DNA of 64,000 bases from Marthasterias glacialis (taxonomy: Eukaryota; Echinodermata; Asteroidea; Forcipulatida; Asteriidae). Both the position numbers and the translations under genes were made by a program. This document shows, piece by piece, positions 1 to 11,500 of the stretch. The DNA lies in the NCBI GenBank assembly GCA_911728455.2, contig OU452230.1:1662300-1726299 (forward strand). The letters run 5' to 3'. The notes under the pieces were generated by a model. It was not told the DNA's origin and did no database searches. It was given only the letters and a program-made list of their open reading frames with translations. Positions within the stretch are counted from its first letter, which is position 1. The number at the start of each line of letters is the position of its first letter.

Positions 1-451
1 AGCATTTTTCATAAGTAAATGATACAAATCGTCCATCTTGATAGACATAAATAATAGTAGGAATAATTATATACAGATATTTAGTTGTTTAATAAAGTAA
101 CTGTAGGCAAACAGTTCTAAATTGCCAAAGTACGTAATTTCTCAAAATGTAAGGAAATTTAGTAAAATGCCGAAACAAGAAGAAAACTAATGGCACTTAC
201 AGATAACTTAGGTCTGTAAGTAATGAAATAAAATATTATGAATTATGAGAGAGAAATAAAATCGTTACCTGTAATGTTAAGACAGAGAACATATGTGACT
301 GCTCGTCTTCGAACCGGAATAATGAATGACGGGGGGACTAGGTAGCCCGCCGCCTACGGTGAATTGAGTTTGAAAAGAGTATAATTTACATGTAATGCAT
401 ATTTAACAGAAAATAGTGACGTATGGTTACAGGAACGAATACAGTAAAAGT

Positions 452-1352
452 TTAGAGCGGGGATGTTCTAATCATACTTGTTACATACAGACATGTTTTG
501 CACCTAGGGCGTGTGCAATTACGACAACCATGTATGTTTTGTGTGGGAGGGGGTTGGCCTGTACCTGGGGGCAGTTTGGCTCTCACTAGAATATCACCCA
601 GGTTTTTGGGGCGACGGAAGGCAACCATAGGGCGCTCAGGGATTGCTGAACGTAACCTGTGTGAGGAGTGAAGGATATTCATCTTATCATTAACGATATA
701 TGAAAGCTTGGGTAGTTTGGGGTGGAAAGTTGTAACTAAAGCAACTTTGTTAGTCGGGACTTTCCTGGTACCTGTATTAGCCAACAGAGTGTGACGGGGT
801 ATGCCAAGGGCCCTATTGATAGCAAGTTGAACCCTACGTTGGCTGTGGCCCCTAGAGACGAGGTGTTGTCTTAAGTCAGATGAGCGCCTTTTGTATAGGG
901 TATCGTGGAGCAGATACATCTTATACGTAAGGCCTGACTGTAAGCGATTGCCTCTTTACAGTGGCTAGGATGGCAACTGTTAGATAGAAGGTACTGGTGG
1001 CTGTCAGTAGGTTTACTGTATACATCTGTCACAATACCATTGGGGGATTTAGTTACTGTCACATCTAGAAAGTTAACACTCGTGGGAGAGTACTCAGCAG
1101 TGAACTTTATCTTTGGGTGGAATGAGTTGATATGATTGATAAACTCTTTCAAGCTATCTTCACTGCCACACCAGATAGAAAAAATATCATCGATAAATCT
1201 CCACCATACTAGAGGGCGGTTAGGGGCAACAGTTTGTCTTCTAGGTCAGACATAAACAGATTGGCATATGATGGCGCCATGTTAGTACCCATGGCGGTAC
1301 CCTGTGTCTGTAGGAAATGCCTGTCTGTAAATGAGAAGTTATTCTTAGTCAT
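452..1352 (-). pseudogene. Penelope-like retroelement fragment (reverse transcriptase C-terminal half)
   Basis: Read on the minus strand, the segment encodes the second half of a Penelope-like reverse transcriptase. Going downstream it shows a [17 protein letters not shown] block (about 1310-1260), the catalytic-type RFIDDIFSIW block (about 1200-1160), an NFLDVTV block, then KPTDSHQYL and a HP.H.K..I.YSQ.LR stretch, and after another break a C-terminal portion with HPKLPKLSYIVND, RPKNLGDILVRAKL and a cysteine cluster (C..C...C..C). At least two frame breaks are needed (near 1205 and near 900), so it is dead. The N-terminal RT part is missing beyond 1352 and I see no GIY-YIG endonuclease after the Cys cluster, where many Penelope-like elements have one. 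The family call rests on motif order and is fairly sure; the clade is not. Confidence 0.8.
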
Positions 1353-1365
1353 ATAATATATATGT

Positions 1366-1590
1366 GCATTTTTTTACATGACATTTTGAACCGTGGTGTG
1401 TTATAAACACATATGGACTGGCATTATTCGGGCAATAGTGCGTATCTCTGCATCCCTCGGGCCTGTGAGTGACCAGGAGACGTGATGTAGTGACCAGATT
1501 GTGACAGTGCAGTGTTTTATTACGTGACATGGGCAACATCCATGAAAACGCAAGCGAAATCACGTGTAAAGCAATGGTGGTTGGTGACAT
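1366..1590. repeat. Dispersed repeat R1, copy A
   Basis: A block containing GTGGTGTGTTATAAACACA, CATATGGACTG, CCCTCGG and GTGAGTGACC recurs at 6525-6690 in the same order with small indels. It lies directly next to the broken end of the Penelope-like fragment. The copies share a hairpin-like layout with several short self-complementary pieces, so it resembles a foldback MITE, but I could not define its termini. Confidence 0.6.
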
Positions 1591-1839
1591 GATTGAGGAA
1601 ATCCGTGTTTTTGTGTCGAAAATTAATTAATGGTCTTGAAAACAGTGTTAAATCAATAACTAAATACATTTTCTGACGTGTACTTAAAAAAAAAATAGAG
1701 GATCATCAATCATAATGATTGAGTTTGAGAGACTTCGCGACTGAAATCGCCGAAAATGCCACGAACCATGCGACATAGCAACTGTGTCTATTGTCCGAGG
1801 AAATCAGATTTGTACAGTCTCTTGTGATCTTTTTGATAC

Positions 1840-2640
1840 TTTATACTTTATTGTCCACTTTAAATATTACTAGCTTGAAGCTTATGCATGTCTGCTTTCC
1901 TTAAGCTCTGAAACCATACAAAACATTCATATAGTATGACACTTTCAATTACAGAGGTATAAAAACATCTTCAAGATTGTTTCGTCAACATTAAAAGTTC
2001 TGAGCTTCCTCAAAAAGAACATGCGTTGATGGCCCTTTGCAACAACTGCCCTACACTGGTCTGTCCAAGTTATGAATGATAGCACCGAGATATTTATAGA
2101 ACTGAACAACCTCTATATCAGAATTACCAACATTGATATGAATAACAGGGCGTTCAGTATTTTTGCTTTTGAAGTCAAAAATTGGATCCCTTGTTTTACT
2201 AGCATTTAGTATCAAGTAATTATCGTTACACTACAAATCAAAATGATGGTCACTCTCGGTAGTTTGTTTCATTGTCTTTAAGATAACCAACAACCAATGT
2301 ATCGTCTGCATATTTTAAAATATTGTCATTCTCTGTGTTAGATATACAACCATTTGTGTGCAGAATGAAAAGTACCGGAGAAAGTACACAACCTTGTGGA
2401 GGGCCAGTATTAATAGTTAAACGGTCGGAGACACCACTCTTGACTTGAACTTGCTGTATACGATTCATCAAAAGAAGTTACTGGTCCAATGAATCAAAGA
2501 CGAGCCAATCCCAAGCTGTTGAAGCTTCGGAATAAGGCAATGTGTTTGAATTGTATTGAACGTCAATTAAAGTTCCTTGTGCGTAGCAGCCAATCCTGTC
2601 AGAAATACCGTGGGGTCTGGATTCCAGACCAGAAAAACAA
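1840..2640 (-). pseudogene. L2/Rex1-like LINE reverse transcriptase fragment
   Basis: On the minus strand the translation shows FNTIQTHCLIPKLQQLG, then GPPQGCVLSPVLFILHTN, the catalytic block ILKYADDTLVVG, and after a break NYLILNASKTR, VVQFYKYLGAIIHNLD and finally a degenerate SVIESVILYECFVWF. This motif order is that of the RT palm and thumb in CR1/L2/Rex1-type non-LTR retrotransposons. Stop codons and frameshifts interrupt it (for example near 2230 and 2060). Neither the endonuclease part nor a clear 3' end is present. Confidence 0.8.
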
Positions 2641-2641
2641 C

Positions 2642-3599
2642 GACTATTCTCTATGGGTACAATCCATTTAAAAAAAAAAAAAAAAGAGGTGACAACGTTA
2701 TTTCAAAAAAGAAAACAATTTTACCGTTAAAATGATTTCTCTATCAGCACAGAAAACATAGCAATATAGGTTTTTCCAAATAAAAGTAATTCCAAATGTT
2801 AAGAATATTTAGTTTTATAGAAAATGCGTATAAATGTTGGCGAACATTGCCGTTGAAATATGGCTGGACTTAAAACGCTCTTTATGTGTCCAGATGGGAA
2901 ATTCATTACAATTTTACAAAACGTCAACCCTAAAACGGGAACAAATATCAACATAATTTGACTTGTTGTATCCTTTATCCTGTGATTTTGTTTTTCCTTG
3001 AACGTAATGTTCAAGGATAAATCTTTTGTTCCTGCAAGTTTGAAGAAAAGTTTGTGCCATTTACTTATTATTACATGCATGGTAAACGTGCCATCACATC
3101 ATCGGCCCTTTGCACACAACGTATTGGTTTGTGCACGGAGCTAACTAAACGTTAATGACAGAGCTCCCCGGAGCTTCGACCTGCCCGCGTCACGAGAGGG
3201 AAATGAGATCAATACCAACCTTGAGGGCGTAACCTCTCCTCCCCCCCCCCCCCCCCTGGATGTACACCTCCCATCCCTGCAATCATTATCATAAGTTCAC
3301 AGTAGATTATGTTTTTATTTATTTATTTATTTTTTTTTTTTTGCACAGCTACTACTGGAGTGTCTTTTACCCAAAGTTCTGACGTTTTTGTCCGAGCTGC
3401 ATTAAAATGTCTAAAACAACTTGATAAACTTTGAATTGTCACTCAATTTTGAAGACGCAGTTGAAAAGAAAAATTAGTTTCCAACATCCAGTGTCACCTG
3501 GAAGAAAACCAAGCCGGCCTGCATGGTGTTTATTTAAAAAAGTACATGACCTTGCTTCTTGCAACTATAGCTGTTCTGTCTTTGTGACAAAGGTCATTA
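2642..3599. other. No gene seen; simple-sequence runs
   Basis: I see no coding exon here. The stretch contains an A-run at about 2670, a C-run at 3240-3256 and a T-rich run near 3335, in otherwise AT-rich unique-looking sequence. Short open frames here have no recognisable motif. Confidence 0.5.
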
Positions 3600-4270
3600 T
3601 GTTGCAGGCTGTATAGATGAAGTCACATTGTACTGTAGCTTTTCCATTCACAATGTACACTAGTTGATGTGACTGAACTACCACTCTGTAATCCTTGACA
3701 ATGCAGCTCACATGTGACTTTTGGTAATTAGGCATGACCCCACTTTGACCTTTACTTTCGGTCCAAACAGGAAGCTCTAAACTTAAAAAAGCACAAATCA
3801 TGTGCAAAATAACCTAGAGTCATAATCTTTGTACCATTTTGTAGCGTACATCACATGTGACATTTAGTTATAGACATGACCCCACTTTGACCTTTACTTC
3901 CGGTCGAAATAGGAAGCTCTAAATCGACAGTATATCTCCTGAGTCAAAATGTCATATAGTCATAATCCTTGTACCGTGTAGTGGCTTCCATTACATCTGA
4001 CATTTTAAGGTGTAACACCAATCTGACCTTTACTTCCGGTCCAAGCCGGAAGTTCTATATTTCAAAATATTATTTCACCTGAACCACATGTATTAGAGTC
4101 TTGATGTTTGTGCCATGTTATAGTACATTTCATTTACAGGTATGACCTTTACTTCCGGTTCAAACAGGAAGCTCTAATTTTAGAGAAGTATATCTCCTTA
4201 ACTAAACGTCATAGAGTCATAAACTGTATACCATTTTATAGCTTACACGACGTGTGATTTAGGCATGTGT
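3600..4270 (+). repeat. Divergent tandem repeat, units of about 120-145 bp
   Basis: A core TGACCTTTACTTYCGGTYC, followed by AGGAAGCTCTAA or a close variant, occurs four times, starting at 3745, 3888, 4024 and 4143. The spacing is 143, 136 and 119 bp. Between the cores, each unit repeats phrases such as ATAGAGTCATAA..TTGTACC and TCACATGTGACATTT. In the third unit the core is a perfect hairpin (CTTCCGG, 6-nt loop, CCGGAAG). Units are strongly diverged, so the array is old. Confidence 0.75.
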
Positions 4271-5028
4271 ACAGCCAAATTAAGGGTTTGTGTTAGGTTT
4301 AAGGTCCTGGTTTACCTCACAAAAGTGAAAGCAAGGGCCTTTAAAGGGTGAAGGATCTTCTATCTAAAAGTCAGGCTTATTTTAAAGGTCTGGAGTGTTT
4401 AATCAAAATAAAACTACCTCGGATGAGCTATGTGTTTGTCCTCAAACACCAAATGTTAAGTTGTTTTTAAACTTTATTTGTGGGAAAACTGGTGAAACTG
4501 ATTGTCAATAAGCAAAGATTATGATTAAAATGTTGTTGTTTACTGTGCAAATTATAGCATATCCTGAAAAAATTGATAAAGTGAAAATAATGATCCAAAT
4601 TTAAGATGCACGGCGCACCTTTTATACAAGGGGTTGACAGCCTATAATGTGGTACATCGACGAAACTTTGAAAATGGGAAGACAAACATTACAAACATTT
4701 AATTTTTTCCTAAAATGTTACACTACATTCATAAATAAGTCTTGGAGTATTATCCTACTAACAAAAAAGAAAAATCTGTTTCACAGTACCGTTCTTTGCA
4801 GCATTGTTGTTGTGGAATAGGCTTCAATCGTCCGTTTTGAATAGGAAAACGTTTACAAACTATAGACGCAAGGATTCACTTCCGCCCTCGATTTCGGAAC
4901 CTCCAAAATGTTAGCCCTCTGAAGGTTTTCAAGGGTTGTCATTCTCAGCTTCCATTAGAATACTACTAAAAAGAACCGTTATTCTGCTGCCAACAACATC
5001 TCAAAAGTCTCCAATCGCTTATTACAAT
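4271..5028. other. No gene seen
   Basis: AT-rich sequence without convincing exons or recognisable repeats; short open frames have no motif. Confidence 0.4.
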
Positions 5029-5600
<572 letters not shown>

Positions 5601-5684
5601 TGAGGTGAATGCCATCATCAATCCAGATATCAATATCTTATTACAATAAGCACTTTCATAAAACTGTTAAATACCTTGATTTAA

Positions 5685-6481
5685 TAGACCAATTGCGCGA
5701 CCAATTTTTACATGTCATCACGTGACCTATTGTGCGTACAACATCATCTAAGCTGATAACAAACTACGTGCAAATACATGCCGTGACCGACAAAGGCTCA
5801 CTAAAATTCAGTAATAATAACACAGTTACTAAGCTATTTTATTAAGGTTGTATGTTGTGAAATTGATATTAATCACGTTACTGTTTCATAAGCTACAAGT
5901 ATTCTACTACAATAGAGATTTATTTGGAGATGCACTACCGGCGTCGGACGACTATGTTTTATTTGTAATGTAGGCCTAAAATCACTGTCAAAAAAAATGG
6001 GGGAAAAATAATAATAATAACAAAAGGTAAGGCACGTTGGAAAAGTGAGCATTTATACCTATATAGCCTTGCGAAATTTCAATTATAGGCAAAGAAATCA
6101 CACAGTTTGGGAAAGAAATTGTTATTGGATGATTCAGCTTCAAAACTTTGACATTCTTGTGTTGAAAAGTGTTTGATCGCAGACGTCCTACCCAAGCGTT
6201 CCGTCATGCACTAATACACATCTTGCACATTTACACGTTCCTTGTACAATTTTCAAGACTTGCTGGAACTGTCCTTACTGGCTCTATTCAGCCACTCGAA
6301 GGTCTCTGGTACAAACTCTGGAATATATTTCACAGATTTCGAGAAAGAAAAGCCTCAATCGAATAAACAAATGCAATAATTATCATGTACCGTACCGCAC
6401 TTTCCTATGGTGGACGTCGTGTTTGTTCACAATTTTAATACCAACAATAGGTCACGTGATGCGGGTCGCACATTCGGTCTA
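5685..6481 (+). mobile_element. Non-autonomous TIR transposon T1, copy 1 (about 797 bp)
   Basis: The element starts TAGACCAATTGCGCGACC and ends with the inverse, GGGTCGCACATTCGGTCTA. Two further copies lie at 13464-14244 and 50960-51732 and match along their whole length, including a CACGTGAC near each end, GCACTACCGGCGTCGGACG inside, and a block around ACTTGCTGGAACTGTCCTTA. No transposase is encoded; short frames inside are incidental. The flanks do not show a clear target duplication. Confidence 0.85.
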
Positions 6482-6524
6482 CTGGTGAATTAAAACAGTT
6501 CAATTATGAAATTGTGAAAACGTC

Positions 6525-6690
6525 TCTTTTTTTCATGGTATATTTCTGACCGGTGGTGTGTAATAAAACACATATGGACTGTAATAATTCGGTCACTAGA
6601 CCACGTCTATTTCCCCTCGGGAGTGTGAGTGACCACATTAGGGTCGTATTTCCCGAGGTGATGTAGTGCCCACATTGCCAGTCCATAATG
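6525..6690. repeat. Dispersed repeat R1, copy B
   Basis: Second copy of the repeat at 1366-1590, with GGTGGTGTGTAATAAAACAC, CATATGGACTG, CCCCTCGGGAGTGTGAGTG and GATGTAGTGCC in the same order. CACATATGGACTG near the left and CAGTCCATAATGTG near the right are inverse, supporting a foldback structure. It lies just upstream of the first visible GPCR exon. Confidence 0.65.
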
Positions 6691-6794
6691 TGAATAGTAA
6701 TGGGGGGTTTTTGTTTTGTTTTTTGTTTTTATATTTATATATAACAACAATAATCAAGCTAGACAATGGTCAAATTTACTCACCCAATACTCAG

Positions 6795-8535
6795 GTTCCG
6801 ATTAGTACAGAAAACGTGGCCGAAATTGCCGAATTCCTCGCAAATGAGACGTCGGCATTATCTGACGGTCAAGCAGACGTAAACATCGAGGACATTTCAA
6901 CCATTTTGCAGAATATTGTCAACACCAGCTCTGGCGATACAGAGGTAAACAGTTATAAATTCAATCCTGCGTGAATACACGAGTAACTTAAAAGTTATAA
7001 TCTGAATCCCGCTTCGTTACCCATCCTTCTAGAATGGTTCGTACGTTGTCAATGTTGTTATTTTCAATTTTAACTCAAGGTGACCGAAGCTGTGGTCGAG
7101 GTTGTTAGCAATCTCATCGCTAGATACAATCCTAACTTGGACACAACGGACAACATCAGCTCATCAGCCATCATCCAATATCTAGAGACTCAGGTATCCT
7201 TAACACTTCGGCAGGAGGGTGCTGTAAGCATACAACAGGACACCATCCACGTTGAAGCAGTCACTCTAGACCATGCGGTGGTCAGTAATGGACTGACCTT
7301 TGCGTCCATGCTCGATCAGACTAGACTGTCACAAGAGGGCACACTTAATGGAACGAGTATCCAGACGATTGTCAACGGCATAGATAAACTGGAAGATGTG
7401 GAAGTGCTGGCATCTATCCAGTTACCGGGGAATATCGGTGACTTCTTACAACGTGTCAATGGTCAGTGTGCATGATGCATGGACTATTGTATTTGTGTAT
7501 CATAATGCTTATTCCCATTAGACTATTGCTGGATAAATCTGACCGAATTTACTCATTCTAATTGTACAAGAAAGTAACTGTTTGATTTGCAGGGTTTATT
7601 TTTACTTATGGAAATAGAGGTGTGGTGTTCTGGTTTGGGTGTTTTTCTGTTGATTTCTTTGTTTAAATAAACCCGTCAAAAAAATGTAAACTTTTTTTTT
7701 CAATCACCTAAATTTCGGTTATTCATGACTTGTTTATATCATGTTGCTTATCAATGGAAAGCATTTTCCTTCTTTGCATTAAGATCACTTGTTAATCACT
7801 TGTCCCAAGAAGACAAGACCCAAAGACGTTCAATGGACCTAAAATTGGGAACATGTCTTGTATATTCTTGTTCATTGATAGATAATGACACATTCTGTTA
7901 GAGTCCCTCCAACAGTAGTACACTCACAACAGAGTTGCTGAGCCCTCAAACAAGCAATTGTTAAAAATGGTCTTGATGTAAACAGGAAGGAATAAATTTG
8001 CCAGTAAGCTACAAATAGCCGTAAGACAGGTTATTGGATTTTTTTTTCTTTGACGAGTTTATATTGGAGTATGTTGTTCGTTTATTATAATTATTAAAAA
8101 AAAAACATTTCGTTTACAACAATTAAAAGGCTCGAATAAACTCAGGTTTACGGTTGTGCAAATAAAACACACACAAAATTACACTTATATAAAATAATAA
8201 AGGGGATTATAAAACAATGGATTCACTTGCTTGCCTAGTTTTTTAATGTGTCCATAAATAGGTTCTGGGTGCATTTTCCCAGTAAAAATATCAACAATAT
8301 CTTACAAGTATTACTACGTTTATTTCTGTCATATTTTTGTTTAGGTAGCAACTCGAGCCAGCTCCAAGCCAGTTTTGTCATCTTCGCTGATGACACTTTG
8401 TTCAGTTCAGCCTTAATCCGAAATTTCAAGAAAGACAAAAGTTCAAGACTCGAGGTTGCTAGATCAGTCGTCTCTCTGACAGTGGAGAACACGAACCTGG
8501 TTAATCTTGCGGAACCAATACGCATAACATTCAAG
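6795..8535 (+). CDS. GPCR exons 1-3 in window: GAIN domain
   Basis: Exon 6795-6944 follows a CTCAG acceptor and ends GAG|GTAAAC. Exon 7080-7461 starts at GTG after CTCAAG and ends in phase 1 at a GTCAGT donor. Exon 8345-8535 follows TTTAG and ends CAAG|GTAATG. The translation runs from VPISTENVAEIAEFL through a helical subdomain (a leucine- and valine-rich stretch with N-S/T sites) into the beta-rich subdomain with LVNLAEPIRITFK, the strand that normally precedes the GPS. Intervening 7462-8344 has no exon. Confidence 0.8.
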
Positions 8536-11500
8536 GTAATGTCAATCAAACAATTAAACCTGGGCACTGCGGTGAGGTTGCCATCACTGCACCCGCTCTA
8601 AATATTAAACCTGTCTGTATATCAATTACTGTGGGATTGATATATAGACAAGTTTTCATTCAGGAGTGGAGTATATGCATCTTGTCATTGAGGATATATG
8701 AAAGCTTGTTCAGTTTAGGGTGGAGTAGTAACCAGAGAAACTCTATTGGTCGGGGTTCTCTTGGTACCTGTATTGGCCAACATACTATGGCGAGGTATGC
8801 CAAAGGCATATAATGCCAAAGGCATATAATGCGATTCTTTGATGTCTTGAAGTCTACGCGTTCCCCGACTGGTTGTGTGCACAAACGTATGCTTATTCGT
8901 ATATGAAAAATGGCAACCTAGCATATTCCACTGTATATAACACCCAAGCAGATCCTCGTCATTTGATTTGAGGATTGTCGGTCATGTGATAGCAAATAAA
9001 CCTACCATTGCACGCTACGTCATTCACCGTGCATTTTTCGTTCCATTCACCGTGCATTTATCGTTCCACCCGATTTGTTCTACTGCACGCTCGCCCACAT
9101 TCCATTTTTCAAATCATGAAGTTATTCTTACCAATTCACTCATAAACATTCATTGTTTGTGTAATATTTGAGTTCGTACACAAACCTATACGTGTATGTG
9201 ATCGAAATACAAGAAATTCTTGACATTACATATCTTTTTATTATCTAAGCAAATTCATTGAGTGCCGTTAAGATGTTCTTAGTCCACATTCAAAGATATG
9301 AGGAGATTGGCATAGCAAAACATTCAACAACTGGATGTTTTGTATTAACAAAAATCACTCCCGTCTGTCCGCGGTGAGAAACTGGTACCATGCACACGCA
9401 AAGAGTAATGTCAAACACGTGCCCAGCGATAATGGTCACCAGCTCACTGAACGGATTCGTCAATGTGAGAAAAACATAACTGTCTTGGGCCAATGGTCAC
9501 CGATTTAGGGGTATGTATTACTCTAAAACCGTTAAGAATTTGGATCTAAAACTTCCAGAAATTAAATTAGACACAAAAATAAGTCTTATTGTTTAAGCTT
9601 CAATTTAAAGACAAATTCTAATTTGTCGCACATAAGTTTCTCTTTCTCCCAGCTTATTTTGATACTCTGTTTTTCTTCAAAATCAGGTAAAGGACAAAAC
9701 CGAGTCAAACATCGCACAATGTGTCAGCTGGGATTTTGAGCTTGAAGACGGCGTTGGTGATTGGTCAGCCGAAGGTTGTGAACTTGCAGGATTGACAAAT
9801 AACATGCTAACTTGTGACTGCAACCATGCAACCAACTTTGCCGTCCTCGTGGTGAGTGGAATTAAAAATATGAAGGACGACGGTATTGAGGCACTATTGC
9901 TTTTAAATTGAAAATGTACCAGAAATTTCACGTCAATTTTCATGCTCTCTTAATGTAAAAGAGTGAAAACATCACTCTCTTTCCACTCTAAAAAGAGTTG
10001 TCCCCCATACCACTCTTTTAAAAGAGCCATATGGCGAACAAGTCTTTTTAGAGTGGAAACATTTTCTTTTTCACTCGATTCAAAGTGAAGTTTACTCAAA
10101 TTTCACTCTAAACTAGAGATAATTGCACTCTAATAAGAGTGAAAATTACACTCCCACTCGGGCAAGAGAGTAATGTTTTCACTCTTTTACATTAAGAGAG
10201 TGTTTCTCTTCGTCAGGCCTCACTTAATGATTTATTTATAACTTAATTTGTGCAACGTCAATGCATGTAGACATTGTAAATCTTACAAAACATTTTAGCA
10301 TAGTTTTCCTCAATATTCATGTACACAGTCGTTAGGTGATTTAAGTTGTTGCGATGATATGAATGTTCAATCAATTTCATTTAGTTATTCAGTACGAGAA
10401 GATGTTGGGGTGAACATAGGAATAAGGAATACTTGATATTATAAGAAGACGTAACACAAATGACATGTTGATGGTTTTGTCACTCATTAAGTTCCATACA
10501 GCACAGAAAATGAATATACTGTGAACCAAACATTAACCAAGAACCACAAATTCACAGCCTGTGGTAATAATCAGTGCAAATGTTTGTGTTTTATTATATT
10601 TTAGGAAATCGAAGGACACGTGGATCCCATTGCTCTTGACATTATAAGTCAAGTAAGCTGTGTTATATCAATGATCGGCCTTGGTGTTACATTGACCATA
10701 TATCTATTTATAAGGTAACAGTTTTGATTCAACACATTTTACTTTAACAAAAATTATAAGTAATATTGGTTATCAATGATTGGGCGATTAAAGTGGCTCG
10801 TTGCTTTCTGATTGACCGTCTGTGATGAAATGAATTTATGAATTTAAAAGTAGGAAGTAATGATTTACTTCAATGTCTCTTGAAATTGTGTGGTTTTTGT
10901 TTAATTTCGTGACAGAACGCAGTCCGTTATTTTGTAGAACCAAATTGGTGTCCCCACAAAATGGTGGACCGTATGTTTCTATGTAGAGTGTGGCCCGTAG
11001 GTTTTTGGTTTAACATCATACATCAGTAGAGGACATATAACAGTAATTTGATTTTTTTTATTCACACACAGGAAACTTCGAAGTGGAATATCTGGACAGA
11101 TCTCCATCCACTTTTGCGTCTCCTTGTTGATGTTGTACATTGTTTTCCTCGCCGGCATCGATAACGCCATTGTAAGCAAAGGGTAACTGTGGGCCAGCAG
11201 AATGTTTAAAAAGATCTATAAAATGATGTCAAAATTATAACTGTTGATATTTGTAGTCTAATCAATGTCATAAGTATACGATTTTGATTTGTAAAACAAG
11301 CCATCTCTTAAAAACAAAGATAATATAGCACCGAAGACGCAATAAGAGGAACTCAGGTTGAGATATGAAATGTGCACTGGATGCATTTCTAATTCAGCAA
11401 GCAACTCTTTTAACCCTATCAGGACCGGGCTTTTTTTGGACTTACGGGGACCGGGGGGGGGCTCATTGTGCCCCCCCTCCGTATTTTCCAAAGTCTTGGG

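Noticed and set aside
8235..8567. 110-codon minus-strand frame
   Set aside because: Antisense shadow of the third GAIN exon of the GPCR.
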